64,000 nt of DNA from Sindora glabra (lineage: Eukaryota > Streptophyta > Magnoliopsida > Fabales > Fabaceae), in the NCBI GenBank assembly GCA_020226215.1, contig CM035235.1:45227511-45291510 (forward strand), read 5' to 3'. The translations under genes were made by a program, and so were the position numbers. The notes beneath the pieces are model-generated. The model did no database searches and was not told where the DNA came from. It saw only the letters and a program-made list of their open reading frames with translations. Positions 21,700 through 34,487 of this stretch are shown piece by piece; position 1 is the first letter of the stretch; each line of letters opens with the position of its first letter.

Positions 21700-24600
21700 G
21701 TCTAAATTCCTTGCTGCTATTCTTCAATTTGGTTTGGTTGATGTTTGTTCCTGTGATGTCCAGAAGAGCAGAGATGTTTTTGAATTTATACTTCAATCTT
21801 GTTTTATGTGGATAAGTCATATTCTATGTTACAAGCATATAATGGCTACACCCCACACTCTGTCTTTCTTCTTTTTCCCATCTTTCCATGAAGTATAAAA
21901 CTCAAATGAAAAGCTCTAAGTTACCAGTGATGCACTGATCGTTTGCTTCCCATTCTTTAAATGTCTCTAGTAGATCATCATAATTACTGTTGTCATGGTA
22001 CAGAAAAACATGATCAGTAATCACAGGCCAACAAGGACCTAAGAACCATTTGAGGCCTTTCAAATCTAAGCAAATGTATGTAAACTGGGTATAAGGCGAG
22101 AGATTTTGCCATTGGCATCCAGGTGAAAGAATGCGGGAGAAAAAGAAACCCAAGAGTGCCTGGTGTCCAATACCTGAAGCAACTCGGAACTTTACTTCCC
22201 AGTAAGCAGACATAACATACTATGCCCACCCCCACTCTGGAATCTTAACCACATGCCCATAATGTGCATTTATCCAGTACTATTATTCAAGGAGCTCAAA
22301 AGCAGTATATGAGCCCTGGCAAGAACTACAATACCTATCATCAAGAGAAGAGTCATTTTCTTGACTCACAGAGCAATTTGGAAAAGCATCTCCATGGTCA
22401 ACAGGCTCCGGATGACAAGCACCTGCCAACAGCTCACCATCAAAATCCGTATTTATTTCATGACCATAAGGATCACATTCAACATATGCTTGTAGCATCG
22501 GTAACATTTATGCTACATATTTTATTCTTGTTAAAGCCTCGGCCACAATAGTTTTGTGCACATTTTCATCTAATCGTGTGCAATTTAGAAACTCAAAATG
22601 TTCCCTGTAAATATCCCAATGGGGAGATCTTTTTGACTCTTGTTGTCTTAGTAGTAGTCTTCTGTTTGGGTTTCCAAAAAATTTTGAATGAGTGCATTCG
22701 CAGCTGAACTTGAAACGGTTTCCAAAGAAATGCATTTGGTTGCATCCAAGTGTTCTATAGAGAGTGGAAGCTCTGGCAAAAACTAAAGCCTTTTGCAATC
22801 GCTTACATCGAGAGCTAGCAACTGAGAAAGAAATTTGATGCTCGGACGCAGTGCCTCAATGCTGCTTCCATGTACAGACAATACCCGTAGTAATGATAAG
22901 TGGTCCAAATCTTCAGGGAGTTCTGATAATTTGAACAATCATTCAAACGAAGGATTGTGATGAGCGATGAGGTGTCAAATATAGAAGGTAGTTTCCTAAG
23001 TTTCGGGCTGTCGTTCAAGTAAATCTGAGCATCCAAAGCCTCCAAACCTATTTGGTAAAAGTTTTCTAGAAGATTCTCACAAGCCTTTTATACCAAGAAA
23101 AATGGAAGCGATGGAGATTCTCGGCTCTTTCAACTGACAAAGGCAAATTTTCAATTGCATTGCCCTCTAAACTCAAGAATTCTAATTTCTCAAAATTAAC
23201 TAAATATTATTTGAGATTAAGCCATTGAAGAGATTTGGAATCCTTTTCATTTCGAATGCATTGAAGTTTTTTTGCAGTTTTCCAGATTTAGTGCCACTAG
23301 AGATTCAAGTGACAATATAGATGAATGGAAATCATGCAAACTGACACAGTTGTCGAGATATGTTTCTTCCAAATTTGTTGCTTTGGATAAATTTGGGAGC
23401 TCAGTCAGAAGCTCGCATCCCAACAACTTAAGCTTAAAGACATCAAATTAGTAAGATCCTATAAAATAAGCTAGTTAAACTTGAAAACATTTGAATTGTA
23501 TAAATAAGTTTAAAAATACAAGAAAACATATACCTTTTCTCCCTCTCAAAGGTTTTCAATGAGACTGCCCTGTGAATTAACCTGAAGTAGCATCTCTGGA
23601 CAAAAAGATGATGGCAAGCATTTCAACGGAAAGAGATCCCGTTGGAAGTAGCGTAGTTCATCAAGAAGAGATTCAAGGCCTCGGGGAATGTGCACATTGC
23701 ATCTCTCCTTATAGTAGTAAGGAAAATAAAATTTTGAAATCCTCAACTTTTGCATTCAATTAAATATCTCAAGGGCTATTTCCACATCTTTAATTTCATC
23801 GATGTTCAATAATATTCTCTCAACAAAATAATCTACACCTTATCAACCAAAAATATCAGATGATTTAGAATGTAAATTAAATAATGCAATATCTTGATTT
23901 TGTATAGCAGTTAAATGATGCGTTCTTTTAATTTAACAATTTGAAGTAATGCAGTTGTATAGTTCTTCTTTTTTGCCTCAGAACATGATAAATTTTTTTG
24001 CAGATCCCACAATTAACTCCTATTTGCAAATTTCTTCAAAGATTCTTGATGAGCAATTTGCCAACCAATTTCTTGCATCAAATCATGCATTTCATATGAT
24101 TTTTAGAAATAGTTAGTATAGATTTACTTTCAAGACTAATCAATGCAAATATTTACAGAGAAAACACAACCATCTGATAAATTTATAACATGCCATTTTG
24201 CCTTGCCTTTCAAACAACATGCAATATCCAAAAATATTTGCAACTCTTCATAATCCAATCCTTCATAACTCAAACTTAATATATGATGGGCTCTGACATT
24301 AGGAATTCATTTTAGTTTTTTCAATGTGCTTTCCCATTCTTCTTGTCTCTTGGAATGAAGAAATGAGCCCAACACTTTTAAAGTAAACAAATTGCCCTTA
24401 ACATAATTTGCTACCTTTCCTAATAGTTCTATAAACTAAGGCTTTCAAGTTAAAAAATGAAGGGCTTCCTCATCATTTATTTTTGCAATCTTGTAAATTA
24501 ATCTATCATTTTGATTGATCAAATCTTTATCTCTAGTAGTTACAAAGCCTTTTCTCCAACTAAACCTTCTATTTGTTGAAGTCATCCACACCATCAAGAA

Positions 24601-24725
24601 CAATCAAAACCTTTCTTCACCTAAGCCTATCCATGACAAATGTGGAACTTATCCTAGGTGTGCCAAGATGCACCTTTTGGTCTCCTAATATTAGTTACAA
24701 GAGTTTGTTCCATAACTTAATAATA
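21700..24725 (-). pseudogene. TNL disease-resistance pseudogene (NB-ARC to C-JID)
   Basis: A dead paralog of the plus-strand TNL. From right to left: NB-ARC with a kinase-2 motif (LIVLDGVDD, 24581-24607) and an RNBS-B-like TTRD; the ARC2 end with MHD (24082-24090) and IGWQIAHQE; the LRR-opening exon (23546-23755, LLDELRYFQRD); LRR remains (22510-23460); the post-LRR NCTRLDEN (about 22575); and C-JID (21810-22250), where W of CGVWP has become a stop (about 21855). Frames are broken many times. TIR and P-loop are missing: the right end meets the LTR of copia D at about 24731. Its 3'-UTR appears to continue to 13.5 kb around copia C. Confidence 0.88.
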
Positions 24726-24730
24726 AAATA

Positions 24731-25014
24731 TGACTATTGTTGTAATCTTGTATCTATTATTCCAATAATAAATGTGTACAATATATACAAGTAATGAAGA
24801 GAATAAATTTTTAAAATTTCCTATTCTTAGTATCATTTTCGATATGCATTGATCATGTTGATCGTAACTCTTATTTCTAGAATCATTCCTAATATGCATT
24901 AATCATGATTGATCATAATATATACAAGATTTTTTAAATATCAGTAATGAGATAATTAATATAATTAAGATGATTTTCCTAAATAATTGCTATAATTAAT
25001 ATGATTCTCTTAAT
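24731..25014 (-). repeat. LTR of copia D
   Basis: Read on the minus strand, a purine tract (TTGAGGGGGAG) ends at about 25015 and the LTR follows as TATTAAGAGAATC (terminal TG changed to TA), ending AACAATAGTCA at 24731. About 284 bp. The opposite LTR is not in the window. Confidence 0.6.
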
Positions 25015-25551
25015 ACTCCCCCTCAAGTTAGCACATGAAAGTCTTGAATGCCCAACTTGCCTAAAAAAAAGTCAAATTGTTGTTTCCCAAGAGCTTTAGT
25101 TAAGATATTTGCAAGCTGATTGTAGGTCCTTACATGTATAGTGACAATATTGCCAGCTTGGATTTCATCACGAATGAAATGACAATCTACCTCAATTTTC
25201 TTGGTGTGTTTATGAAACACCGGATTGGCTGCGATATGAATAGCTTCTTCACTATCACAATAAAGTTGCATAGGCTGAGGGTGTAGTACCCATAAGTCAC
25301 TTAGAAGAGTTTTAAGCTATTTCAATTCACAAGTTGTAATAGTCATAGACCTATATTGAGCTTCTGTTAATGAATAGGAATCTATGGCTTGCTTTTTAGT
25401 TTTCCAAGATATAGGTGATTGGCCTAATAATATAAAATATCATGTTAATAAGCATCTAGTGAGAGGATAGTTAGCCAAATCAAAGTCATAATAAACATAT
25501 AAGTGCAAATCACTGTCCGACCAAAGAAAGATTCTTTGTCCTAGATTAACT
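24731..25551 (-). mobile_element. Copia D, 3' portion (RNase H and LTR), older insertion
   Basis: The minus-strand RNase H region carries SLTEAQYRSM and, in the open frame 25271-25023, LYCDSEEAIHIAANPVFH and KIEVDCHFIRDEI, typical of copia. It is cut at 25551 by the 5' LTR of copia E and resumes at 36165, showing that E inserted into D. Stops upstream show it is inactive. Confidence 0.85.
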
Positions 25552-27224
25552 TGTTGGTGTGTGTCCTAAAACCAATCATATAGATGATTGAAGTTATACA
25601 CAATGTATTATGTTTTATTTTAGGCAATTTAATTATTATATTTTATTTTTATAATTTTATTATTATTATGCGCAATTTATAATTTAATATAATAATTATC
25701 CTTGGAATAGCTTTACTATTCCTAAAATGCCCCTAGTCAAGTATTATTACGAAAAGAATAGTAATAATACATCGAGACTAGCATGTATAGTGACTGATGA
25801 TTACGAATCATGGATATGTGATATCAAGTCAATACATGAGTACATTGCTAGTGAACAATGTACTGGACTAACCCACTATGAGAATATTGCATGTATAGAC
25901 GTGTCATAAGTTATTCTCATATGATCACAAATACACATAAACCTTTGACCTGAAGTCACTACGGTTCCTTACATGAGGAATTACTCACTTTAATATTGTC
26001 CTATGTCACCTTTAATCAGGATGACAAGTAGGGCACTGATTGGGTATGTCATAAATCATGCAGAGGGAAGTGAGTGATGTAGATGGGATTTTGTTACTCT
26101 TGTATAAAAGAGAAATATCCTTGGGCCCCTTGATTAAGTGAGACTTAGAAATGCATAGTCATGCCCAATTGAATTAATATGTGATATTAATCATTTATTT
26201 TAAGTCTACTCAGTATCAAGAAATATAAATTGAACATTGACGACGATGACACATTCCATGCCTCCAGTTCAATTTGTATATTATTACAAAAGGGTTATGA
26301 TGCAAAACGTTGATCATGTATTAGGTGGATGTCGAATCACAGATATTCTTACTACTTGAGTAACAGTGATGTATTGCTAGATACCGCTTACTGTCTATGG
26401 ATCAATAATGAGTCATTGTCAACGTAGTAAGAATCTACAGGGTCACACAAAAGGAGTAGGAATAAGACAATAATTAATTGGACTTTAATTATATTAATAT
26501 CTATTTAATTGGACTTATTTTCGTGCATACATATTATTATTAAGAATAATAATAAGTTATTCACGTAATATATATATATATATAATATTATGTGATATTA
26601 TTTGATATTAAAGTAATATTAAATAATTACGTTATCAGATATTAGATAAATATATTATGAGATAATATTATTTTGATATTTGATAACTATATACAATTAT
26701 CTAATAATTAAGATATTTATATTATGAGATAATATTATTATCTAATATTAGATAATTAATAGATAAGTCCTATCTCTTCCCATTATCTCTAGGATAAGGA
26801 TAAGATGAGTTGTTAAGTATGATTATAATTTTGGAAGCATTATCCTAGTAGGACTAGGATTATAGCTTGCCTTAATTCTATAAAAAGGGACTTAAGGGCA
26901 GCACTTTTACAACACGTTCAAAGCTTCCATATAAACCCTAAATTACTCAGAAAACATCCAATCCTAATTCTTAGAGAGAAAAACGCATCCTAGCAGATTC
27001 GTGGAGGGTGAGAGGTCATTGTTCACTCCGTGTGGATACCATAGAGACGCTGTACCTTCTGGCTGGCGTTTGATTCATCCGCTCTCAAGTTTTGATCAGT
27101 AGAAACACGAGTGCCCAATAGGTAAAACCCTAATCATTGACTTAAGCTTTTTGCATGGATCCTAGGTAGAATTCGGATCAAAATTTTAAAATTTTGCTGC
27201 ATGTAATAATCCGAATTCCCAACA
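25552..27224 (+). repeat. 5' LTR of copia E
   Basis: TGTTGGTGTGTGTCC to AATTCCCAACA. It contains an AT-rich stretch with an (AT)n run near 26570 and ATAAAAAGGG (26880-26890), a TATA-like promoter candidate about 330 bases before the LTR end. Confidence 0.95.
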
Positions 27225-27225
27225 G

Positions 27226-27239
27226 TGGTATTAGAGCTT
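27226..27239 (+). other. Primer-binding site of copia E
   Basis: TGGTATTAGAGCTT, one base after the LTR. It matches the initiator-Met tRNA complement TGGTATCAGAGC used by many plant copia elements, with one C-to-T change. Confidence 0.85.
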
Positions 27240-29061
27240 CTTGCAAAAACATAGTTCTGATTATGTGTTTTACCATCTTTGATGAATATTTATATGATAA
27301 ATACATGTCAAATCTATTTCGATTTAAATCAGAAGTTACACGTTTTGATGAATGTTTATGTGATAAATTAATATCAAATTAGTTTCTGTTTAAACTAGAT
27401 ATATATGAGATATATGCAAACTCGTGTATGGTTCTGATTTCGTAAATATATATATGATATATATGATCTAAATTTTGAATCTAATTATCAATTGATGAGA
27501 TTAATTGTATGAATATGATCATGCATTTTTTTGCTACATATTCAAATTTATTTTATGCATAATTCTAAGTTTTTCAAATGATAAACCCATGAATCTGTTC
27601 TGAATATGTGATGTTCTCTGCATTTAATAGCATATAACCTAGTCAGCACAGAATTAATGTGATTAATTCTAAATCTGTAAAGACTTGTTTAAATTCGTTA
27701 AGTTGAATCTGGTCTATGAGGTATATGTATGCATTAATTTAATCTGGCCTATGATTTGAATGTCAATCATATAGTCGAATTTTTTGACTTGGGGTGTGTC
27801 AATTGTTGACAAAATGAATTAAAATTTGAATGTCAGATGTATTCAATTTTTCAACTTGGGGTGTGTCAATTGTTAGCGGGACTGCCGTGCTAACTCTGCG
27901 TAGCATTCAAAAATTGTTTATGTTCTTAAGGCGCTGTTTTAGAACATGATTTTTTTTATAATGAATATGTTATGAAATATATATGTCAATCATCCTCCTT
28001 ATCTTGGTTGCATATATTTCTTAGCAATTATTACATATGATGCATGAATGTGTTGCATAGTATGGCCCTTGGAGTTTTTAATGGATGGATTTTAAAATAC
28101 GACCTGCGTGTCGTGTCTTCCTCTATTTCTCTAATGTATATTCTCTTCTCATCTCAATTCCCCCCGAATGTAACTCGAGGTTTCTGTTGTAAATTTGTAA
28201 TTGCAATGGAGTATTCTTTGCTTGGAACAAGGAGAAGCTAAGAAGCTATGGGACAAGAAGAAGCTAAGGAGTTAGTTAGGAATGTCATTAGAAAATAGAA
28301 TTTTGGGCCATACTATGTGACATTTTGATTTCTTTATTATGTGATGATATTGATGAGCATGCATTTATTATGTGATAGAATGTGTTCCTACTATGTGATA
28401 GTTCTATTCATTGCATGATATATGATATATGGTAGTCTATTTTATTCATTTACTTTATATGATATATGAGATATGCTAGATATATTGCATGAGTAAATAG
28501 GCTAGTTATGGTGAGATCTGATAATAATTAAGTTGAAATCCCTCATCTAAAATATTAAGTTAGTAATAATTAATGATGCCTTCCAATATTTGGCACTCAT
28601 AAAGGCCTCGATCGACATAAGGTAGGTTTGCCAAAGCAAGGTACCTCGTTTATCTTAGTGAGATGCGACTGGATAATAGTGATATCTGAATGTCAAATAT
28701 TGGGTTCGACTTAACTAGGATATCTCAATAGGATTGAGACCTACAGACATAAAGTTGGGCTTTAGTTCATAAGATGGACTAGAACAAGTGTTGTTCACCT
28801 AACTATCCAAGAGTTGTATATGATACAATTGGCAAGTGTTGCTTACCTAAATAACTAAGTTTTAAGTGATTAGCCAAAGCTAACTTAAGGCTTGATGAAA
28901 TATGGATCTTGGCCCACTAGAAAGCTTAAACATATGACTTTCCGAATTAATAGTGAGGGCTATTAATTTGAATGAAATAGTGGGAGGTACAATTAATAAG
29001 AGACCTTATTAAATGTTTTAAATTTAATACTTACTTTACATATTTCTGTCGTAGATAACCA
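27240..29061 (+). other. 5' leader of copia E
   Basis: A 1.8-kb untranslated leader between primer site and gag. It includes a 67-bp-period direct repeat of CTTGGGGTGTGTCAATTGTT (27788 and 27855). Parts match the leader of copia F on the other strand, such as CGTGCTAACTCTGCGTAG. The frame 28044-28241 lies in this leader and has no known product. Confidence 0.7.
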
Positions 29062-29674
29062 ATGGCTAATACATTAAATAACTTATCACTGCGATCGGTC
29101 CTTGAGAAGGACAAACTGAATGGAACAAACTTCCTGGACTGGTACAGGAATTTGAGGATAGTCCTCAAACATGAGCGCAAAATGTATGTCCTAGAGGGAC
29201 CTGTTCCTCAAGAACCTGAAGCTACTGCCCCTCGAGCTCAAAAGGATGCTTATAAGAAGCATCATGATGACGCATTAGATGTCGGTTGTCTCATGTTGGC
29301 TACCATGGACTCTGAGCTTCAGAAGCAACATGAGAACATGGAAGTTTATGACATGCTTGAGCATCTTAAAAAGCTTTATGAAAGCCAAGCTTGGCATGAG
29401 AGGTTTGAGGTGACAAAAGCCTTGTTTCAGTGCAAACTGGCAGAAAGAAACCCTGTTGGGCCTCATGTACTCAAAATGATTGGGTATGTTAAGAACCTTG
29501 AGAGATTGGGTGCTCCACTAGGTCAAAAGTTAGCCACTGACTTAATTATGCAATCGTTGCCACAAAGTTATGGTCAATTTATCATGAATTACAACATAAA
29601 TGAAATTGACAAACCACTGCTAGAATTGTTAAGCATGTTAAGAACTGCTGAACAAAATTTGCAAAAGACTAAGC
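29062..29674 (+). pseudogene. Copia E gag, N-terminal part
   Basis: The capsid region of the copia polyprotein, with the typical opening LEKDKLNGTNFLDWYRNLRI and ending EQNLQKTK. The start follows TAACCA, the same context as in copia F. The frame is clean for about 204 codons and is then cut by the solo LTR at 29675, whose presence ends translation a few codons in. The rest of gag resumes at 31126. Confidence 0.9.
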
Positions 29675-31120
29675 TGTTAGTGTATATGCCCTAAAACCAA
29701 TCATATTGGTGATTGTAATTTTGAATCATGTTATTTTAATGGCAATTTCAATTATTATATTTATATATATTGTCTGCGTAATATATTTAATTATAATAAT
29801 AACCTTAGAATAATTGTATTCTTAAATGTCCCTAGTCATATATCATTGTGGATTAGGTTGCTTTGATATGTTAAGACTAGCATGTGTGAAAACTTATATG
29901 GGATATTAAGTTTACACATGAGTACAAGTTAGAGAACTTGTATACTGGACCGACCCATATTAAGAACACTACATGGATCGTTATATGAGTGTCATAAGTG
30001 GTTCTTAGTGATCATTATTAATATGGTCCTTTGACCTGTGATCACCAAGGTTCCCTACATGTGAGTTTCATATTTTGATACTATTCTATGTCACTAATGG
30101 TTAAGTGAATGCAAGGGTAGATATTGGATATGTCACATATCATGCGGAGGGGTTTGTGTGATTAAGATGGGATTTGTCCCTCCTATATAACAGGAGTAAC
30201 ATCTATGGGCCCCTTGACTAAGTAAAGCTGAGAAAATGCATGGCCATGCTCAGATGAATTGACATGAGATGTCGATTACATTTGTTTCAGTCAGCTTACT
30301 TAGGAGTCAAGAAACCTTAAGATTGGGCTATACGGGAATGACACGGTCCATGTCTCGTGCTCAATCTAGATGTATAGGACAAAAGGACATAAGTGATGAT
30401 CACGTGTAAAGGTTTAGTCAAATCACCGACTTTCTCATTACTTGGGTAACAATGATGTGTTGCTAGACACCGATCTTTGTTTATGATCATTAATATGATT
30501 AATGGTCATTGCCAACGTAATGAGAGCCTGTAGGGTCGCACACTTAGAGCTTAGTGAATTTGGAATTAATGGACCAAATTGTTTGGGCTTAATATTTGGG
30601 AATTAATGTTATAATTATAAGGCCCAATAGTAAGCCTATAATTATACATGGAATAAGGCCCAAATAGGTTAGGTTTTTCTATGCACCTATTTAAATAGGC
30701 TTATTGGGTAATAATAGGATTACTATTATTCTTCACGCACCCCAAGTAAAAGCATAGAAAAACCCTAGCCACTCTCCTTGACCTAAAATCTCTGAAGAGG
30801 CGTAGCTAGCACTACGAGGTCTAAGGAGATCAATTCCAACCGGTGTGTGTAGCGGACATTCATTGGTGATTCACGGGTTCGTGTGGATACCACAGAGGTG
30901 CAGCCACATAGACGTTGTTCTGGTGATCTGATTTACTGGTTTCCATTCCGGTTCGTGATTTGGAAGCAGATCAGACTTGGTGTAGCGGTCAGAAGAATTT
31001 TGCCGAAAGGTATAAACCCTAATCCCTAATCTATGGCGTTCTAATTTCGCATGGATCCTTGGTGGAAATCGTGCAAAAAGTTTTATTCCGCTGTGCATGT
31101 ATGATGCACGATTTCCAGCA
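29675..31120 (+). mobile_element. Solo LTR (copia F family) inside copia E gag
   Basis: 1446 bp beginning TGTTAGTGTATATGCCC and ending ATTTCCAGCA, flanked by a perfect TAAGC duplication (29670-29674 and 31121-31125). It matches the LTRs of copia F (reverse strand) and the solo LTR at 48092-49563. No internal region is present, so it is the product of LTR-LTR recombination after insertion. It is younger than E. Confidence 0.95.
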
Positions 31121-31125
31121 TAAGC

Positions 31126-32162
31126 CTAATACCATAATGATGGTTCAAAAGGGCAAAGGAAAAGGAAAAGGTAAGGGCAAAAACAAGAAGGATTCCAAAT
31201 CCAATGGCAAGCCCAAGTCTGAATCCTCTGCACTGAAACCAAAAAGGGGTGTGGCTAAGGAAGGGACATGCTTCCATTACAGTCAAATCGGACATTGGAA
31301 AAGAAATTGTAAGGTCTATCTGGAAGATCTGAAAAAGAAGAAGGGAAGTGAGACTTCCGCTTCAGGTATCTATGTTATAGAAATTAATGTTTCAACTTCT
31401 ACATCTTGGGTATTAGATACCGGATGCGGTTCTCACATTTGTACAAATGTGCAGGAACTACAAAGGAGTAGGACTCTAGCTAAAGGCAAAGTGGACCTAC
31501 GAGTTGGCAATGGAGCAAGAGTTGCTGCACTAGCTGTAGGGACATATTATCTATCTTTACCTTCTGGTTTAGTAATAGAATTAGAGGATTGTTATTTTGT
31601 GCCTGCTATTAGCAGGAATATTATTTCTGTTTCTTGTTTGGACAAGAAAGGTTTTTCATTTATAATAAAGGAAAAAAGTTGTTCAGTTTATTTAAATGAA
31701 ATGTTTTACTGCAGTGCACAAATGTTCAATGGGCTCTATATTCTTGATCTTGAAATGTCTGTCTATAACATAAATACTAAGCGATTTAAATCAAATGATT
31801 TAAATCCAACCTATCTCTGGCATTGTCGTTTGGATCATATAAATGAGAAGCGCATATCCAAGCTTCATAAGGATGGATTCTTGGATTCATTTGATTTTGA
31901 ATCATATGAAATATGCGAATCTTGTTTGCTAGGAAAAATGACTAAAACACCATTCACTGGACACAGTGAAAGGGCTAATGATCTATTGAGTCTCATACAT
32001 ACTGATGTATGTGGGCCTATTAGTTCACCTGCTAGAGGAGGTTTCCAGTACTTCATTACATTTATTGATGATTTCATTAGATATGGATATGTGTATCTTA
32101 TGAAACACAAATTAGAATCCTTTGAAAAGTTCAAGGAATTCAAGAATGAAGTGCAAAACTAA
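31126..32162 (+). pseudogene. Copia E gag C-terminus, protease and integrase N-part
   Basis: Nucleocapsid with a Lys-rich run and a zinc knuckle whose second Cys is Tyr (CFHYSQIGHWKRNC), so metal binding is probably damaged. Protease shows the intact active-site motif DTGCGSH (about 31420). Integrase follows with its HHCC finger (HCRLDHIN..., CESC) and the first catalytic Asp (HTDVCGP). The frame ends at a TAA (32160-32162) between catalytic segments. Copia F has a stop at the same codon. Confidence 0.9.
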
Positions 32163-33490
32163 CTTGGTAAAAGTATTAAAACACTTCAATCAGATCGAGG
32201 TGGAGAATACTTAAGCCAAGAATTTGATGACTATCTAAAGGAGTGTGGTATAGTATCATAACTCACTCCACTTGGAATGCCACAATGGAATGGTGTTTCA
32301 GAAAGGAGGAATCGTACCTTGTTAGACATGGTACGATCTATGATGAGTCATATAGATCTTCCAATTTCCTTTTGGGGGCATTCTCTAGAGATAGCTACTT
32401 TTACGCTCAACCGTGTTCCCTCTAAAACGGTTTAAAAGACTCCATATGAGATATGGACTGGGAAACGTCCTAACTTATCTTTTATGAAGATTTGGGGTTG
32501 CGAGGCCTATGTAAAACGTCAAGTTTCTGATAAGCTTGGACTCAAATCGGACAAGTGCTACTTTGTAGGGTATCCTAAGGAAACTAAGGGATATTATTTC
32601 TATAATCCTAGTGAAGGTAAAGTGTTTATCGCACGAACTGGTATTTTTTTGGAAAGAGAATTTATCTCTAAGAAAAACTGTGGGAGAAAAGTAGAAATTG
32701 AAGAAGTGCGAGACTCACAAAGTAACACTGAACCTATAATAGAGCCTGAAAAAGGACCACATGATGTTGTGGGTCAGGAACTAGCTCAAGTAACACAAAG
32801 CCCATGTAATTCTGGTAGGATACGCCATGAGCCCGAGAGATATGGATTTCTTGTAACTCAAAATGGCGATGTTTTGCTCATGGATTAAGATGAGCCTACA
32901 ACTTACCAAAAAGCTATAAAAGGGCCAGACTCTGAGAAGTGGCTTGAGGCCATGAAATCTAAGATGGATTCTATGTATACTAACCAAGTATGGACTTTGG
33001 TTGATCCACCTAAAGGGGTAAAACCCATTGGGTACAAATAGGTTTTCAAAAAGAAAATCGACATGGATGGTAACGTGCAAACCTTTAAGGGACGATTAGC
33101 CACAAAAGGTTATAGGCAAGTTCATGGTATAGACTATGATGAGAGCTATTCCCCAGTTACCATGCTTAAATTCATTCGGATTTTGCTTGCTATTGCAGCT
33201 TTTTATGATTATGAAATCTGGCAGATGGATGTCAAAACTACTTTTCTTAATGGAATACTCCTCAAGGATGTGTACATGACACAACCCGAGGGTTTTGTCA
33301 TTCCTGAAACTGTTGGAAAGGTATGTAAGCTACAACGATCCATTTATGGATTAAAGCAAGCTTTACGGAGTTGGAATCTTTGTTTTGATGAGGCAATCAA
33401 AGAATTTAGTTTCATAAAAAATGAAGATGAATCTTGTGTTTACAAAAGGGTTAATGGGAGCACAATTATTTTCCTTGTATTGTATGTGGA
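32163..33490 (+). pseudogene. Copia E integrase C-part and RT N-part
   Basis: Integrase resumes with SDRGGEY (third catalytic residue) and the SERRN segment. RT follows with WQMDVKTTFLNG, QPEGFV and IYGLKQALRSW. In-frame stops occur at positions where copia F keeps Gln or Trp (in IVS*LTP, V*KTPY, MD*DEP and YK*VFKK). A one-base insertion at about 33490 breaks the YVDD active site. Confidence 0.88.
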
Positions 33491-34473
33491 ATGACATACT
33501 ACTCATCAGAAATGATATCCCTACACTGCAAACAATAAAGACTTGGTTAGGGAATTGTTTCTCGATGAAAGACTTAGGGGAAGCTGCCTATATACTAGGT
33601 ATTAAGATCTATAGAGATAGATCAAGAAAATTGCTTGGCATAAGTCAGAGTACATACATAGATAAAGTGTTAAAATGGTTTAACATGCAAGAATCTAAAA
33701 GAGGATTTTTGCCTATGTCACATGGCATAAATTTGTCCAAAGCTCAGTGTCCTTCGACATAAAATGAGAAGGACCGCATGAATAAGATACCATATGCGTC
33801 AGCAATTGGATCTATCATGTATGCCATGATATGTACTCATCCTGATATCTTGTATGCTTTAAGCATGACGAGCAGGTACGAGTCAAATCTAGGTAAACCT
33901 CACTGGACTGTCGTTAAGAACATTCTTAAGTACTTAAGAAGGACTAAGGATTCATTCTTAATATATGGAGGAGAGCAAGAACTTGTTGTAAAAGGTTACA
34001 CTGATGCCAGTTTCCAATCTGACAAGGATGACTTTAGATCGCAATCAGGTTATGTATTTAGCCTAAATGGTGGTGCTGTGTGCTGGAAGAGTTCAAAGCA
34101 GGAAACAGTGGCCAACTCTACTACAGAGGTTGAGTATATTGCTGCATCTGATGCGTCAAAAGAGGTTGTTTAGATCAAAAATTTCATTACTGAACGTGGC
34201 GTTGTTCCTAGCATTACAAACCCAGTGGATCTCTATTGTGACAACAATGGAGCCATTGCACAAGCCAAGGAACCCAGATCTCACCAGCAATCCAAACATA
34301 TACTTAGGCACTTCCATCTCATTCGAGAAATCATTGATAGAGGAGATGTGAAGATATGCAAAGTACTAACAAATGATAATATTGCCGACCCACTGACAAA
34401 GCCTTTAGCGCAGAAAAAGCATGATGGTCATACTATGTCACTTGGTATTAGATACATGAGTGATTGGCTCTAG
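33491..34473 (+). pseudogene. Copia E RT C-part and RNase H
   Basis: After the frameshift, RT continues with SMKDLGEAAYILGI and IYRDRSRKLLG. RNase H carries YTDASFQSDKDD, STTEVEYIAASDA and LYCDNNGAIAQAKEP. Stops lie at about 33760 and 34171 (W to stop). The frame ends shortly before the purine tract and 3' LTR. Confidence 0.88.
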
Positions 34474-34487
34474 TCCAAGTGGGAGAT
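34474..34487 (+). other. Polypurine tract of copia E
   Basis: TCCAAGTGGGAGAT directly before the 3' LTR. Copia F has CAAGTGGGAGAT at the same place on its strand. Confidence 0.85.

Noticed and set aside
21615..21898. Two plus-strand frames that look membrane-like
   Set aside because: Hydrophobicity comes from AT/T-rich composition. The region overlaps the 3' end of the TNL pseudogene.
22264..22551. 95-codon plus-strand frame
   Set aside because: It lies antisense to the post-LRR part of the minus-strand TNL pseudogene.
26566..26590. (AT)n run as a centromeric or origin signal
   Set aside because: The same run is in both LTRs of copia E and varies in length like a simple microsatellite.
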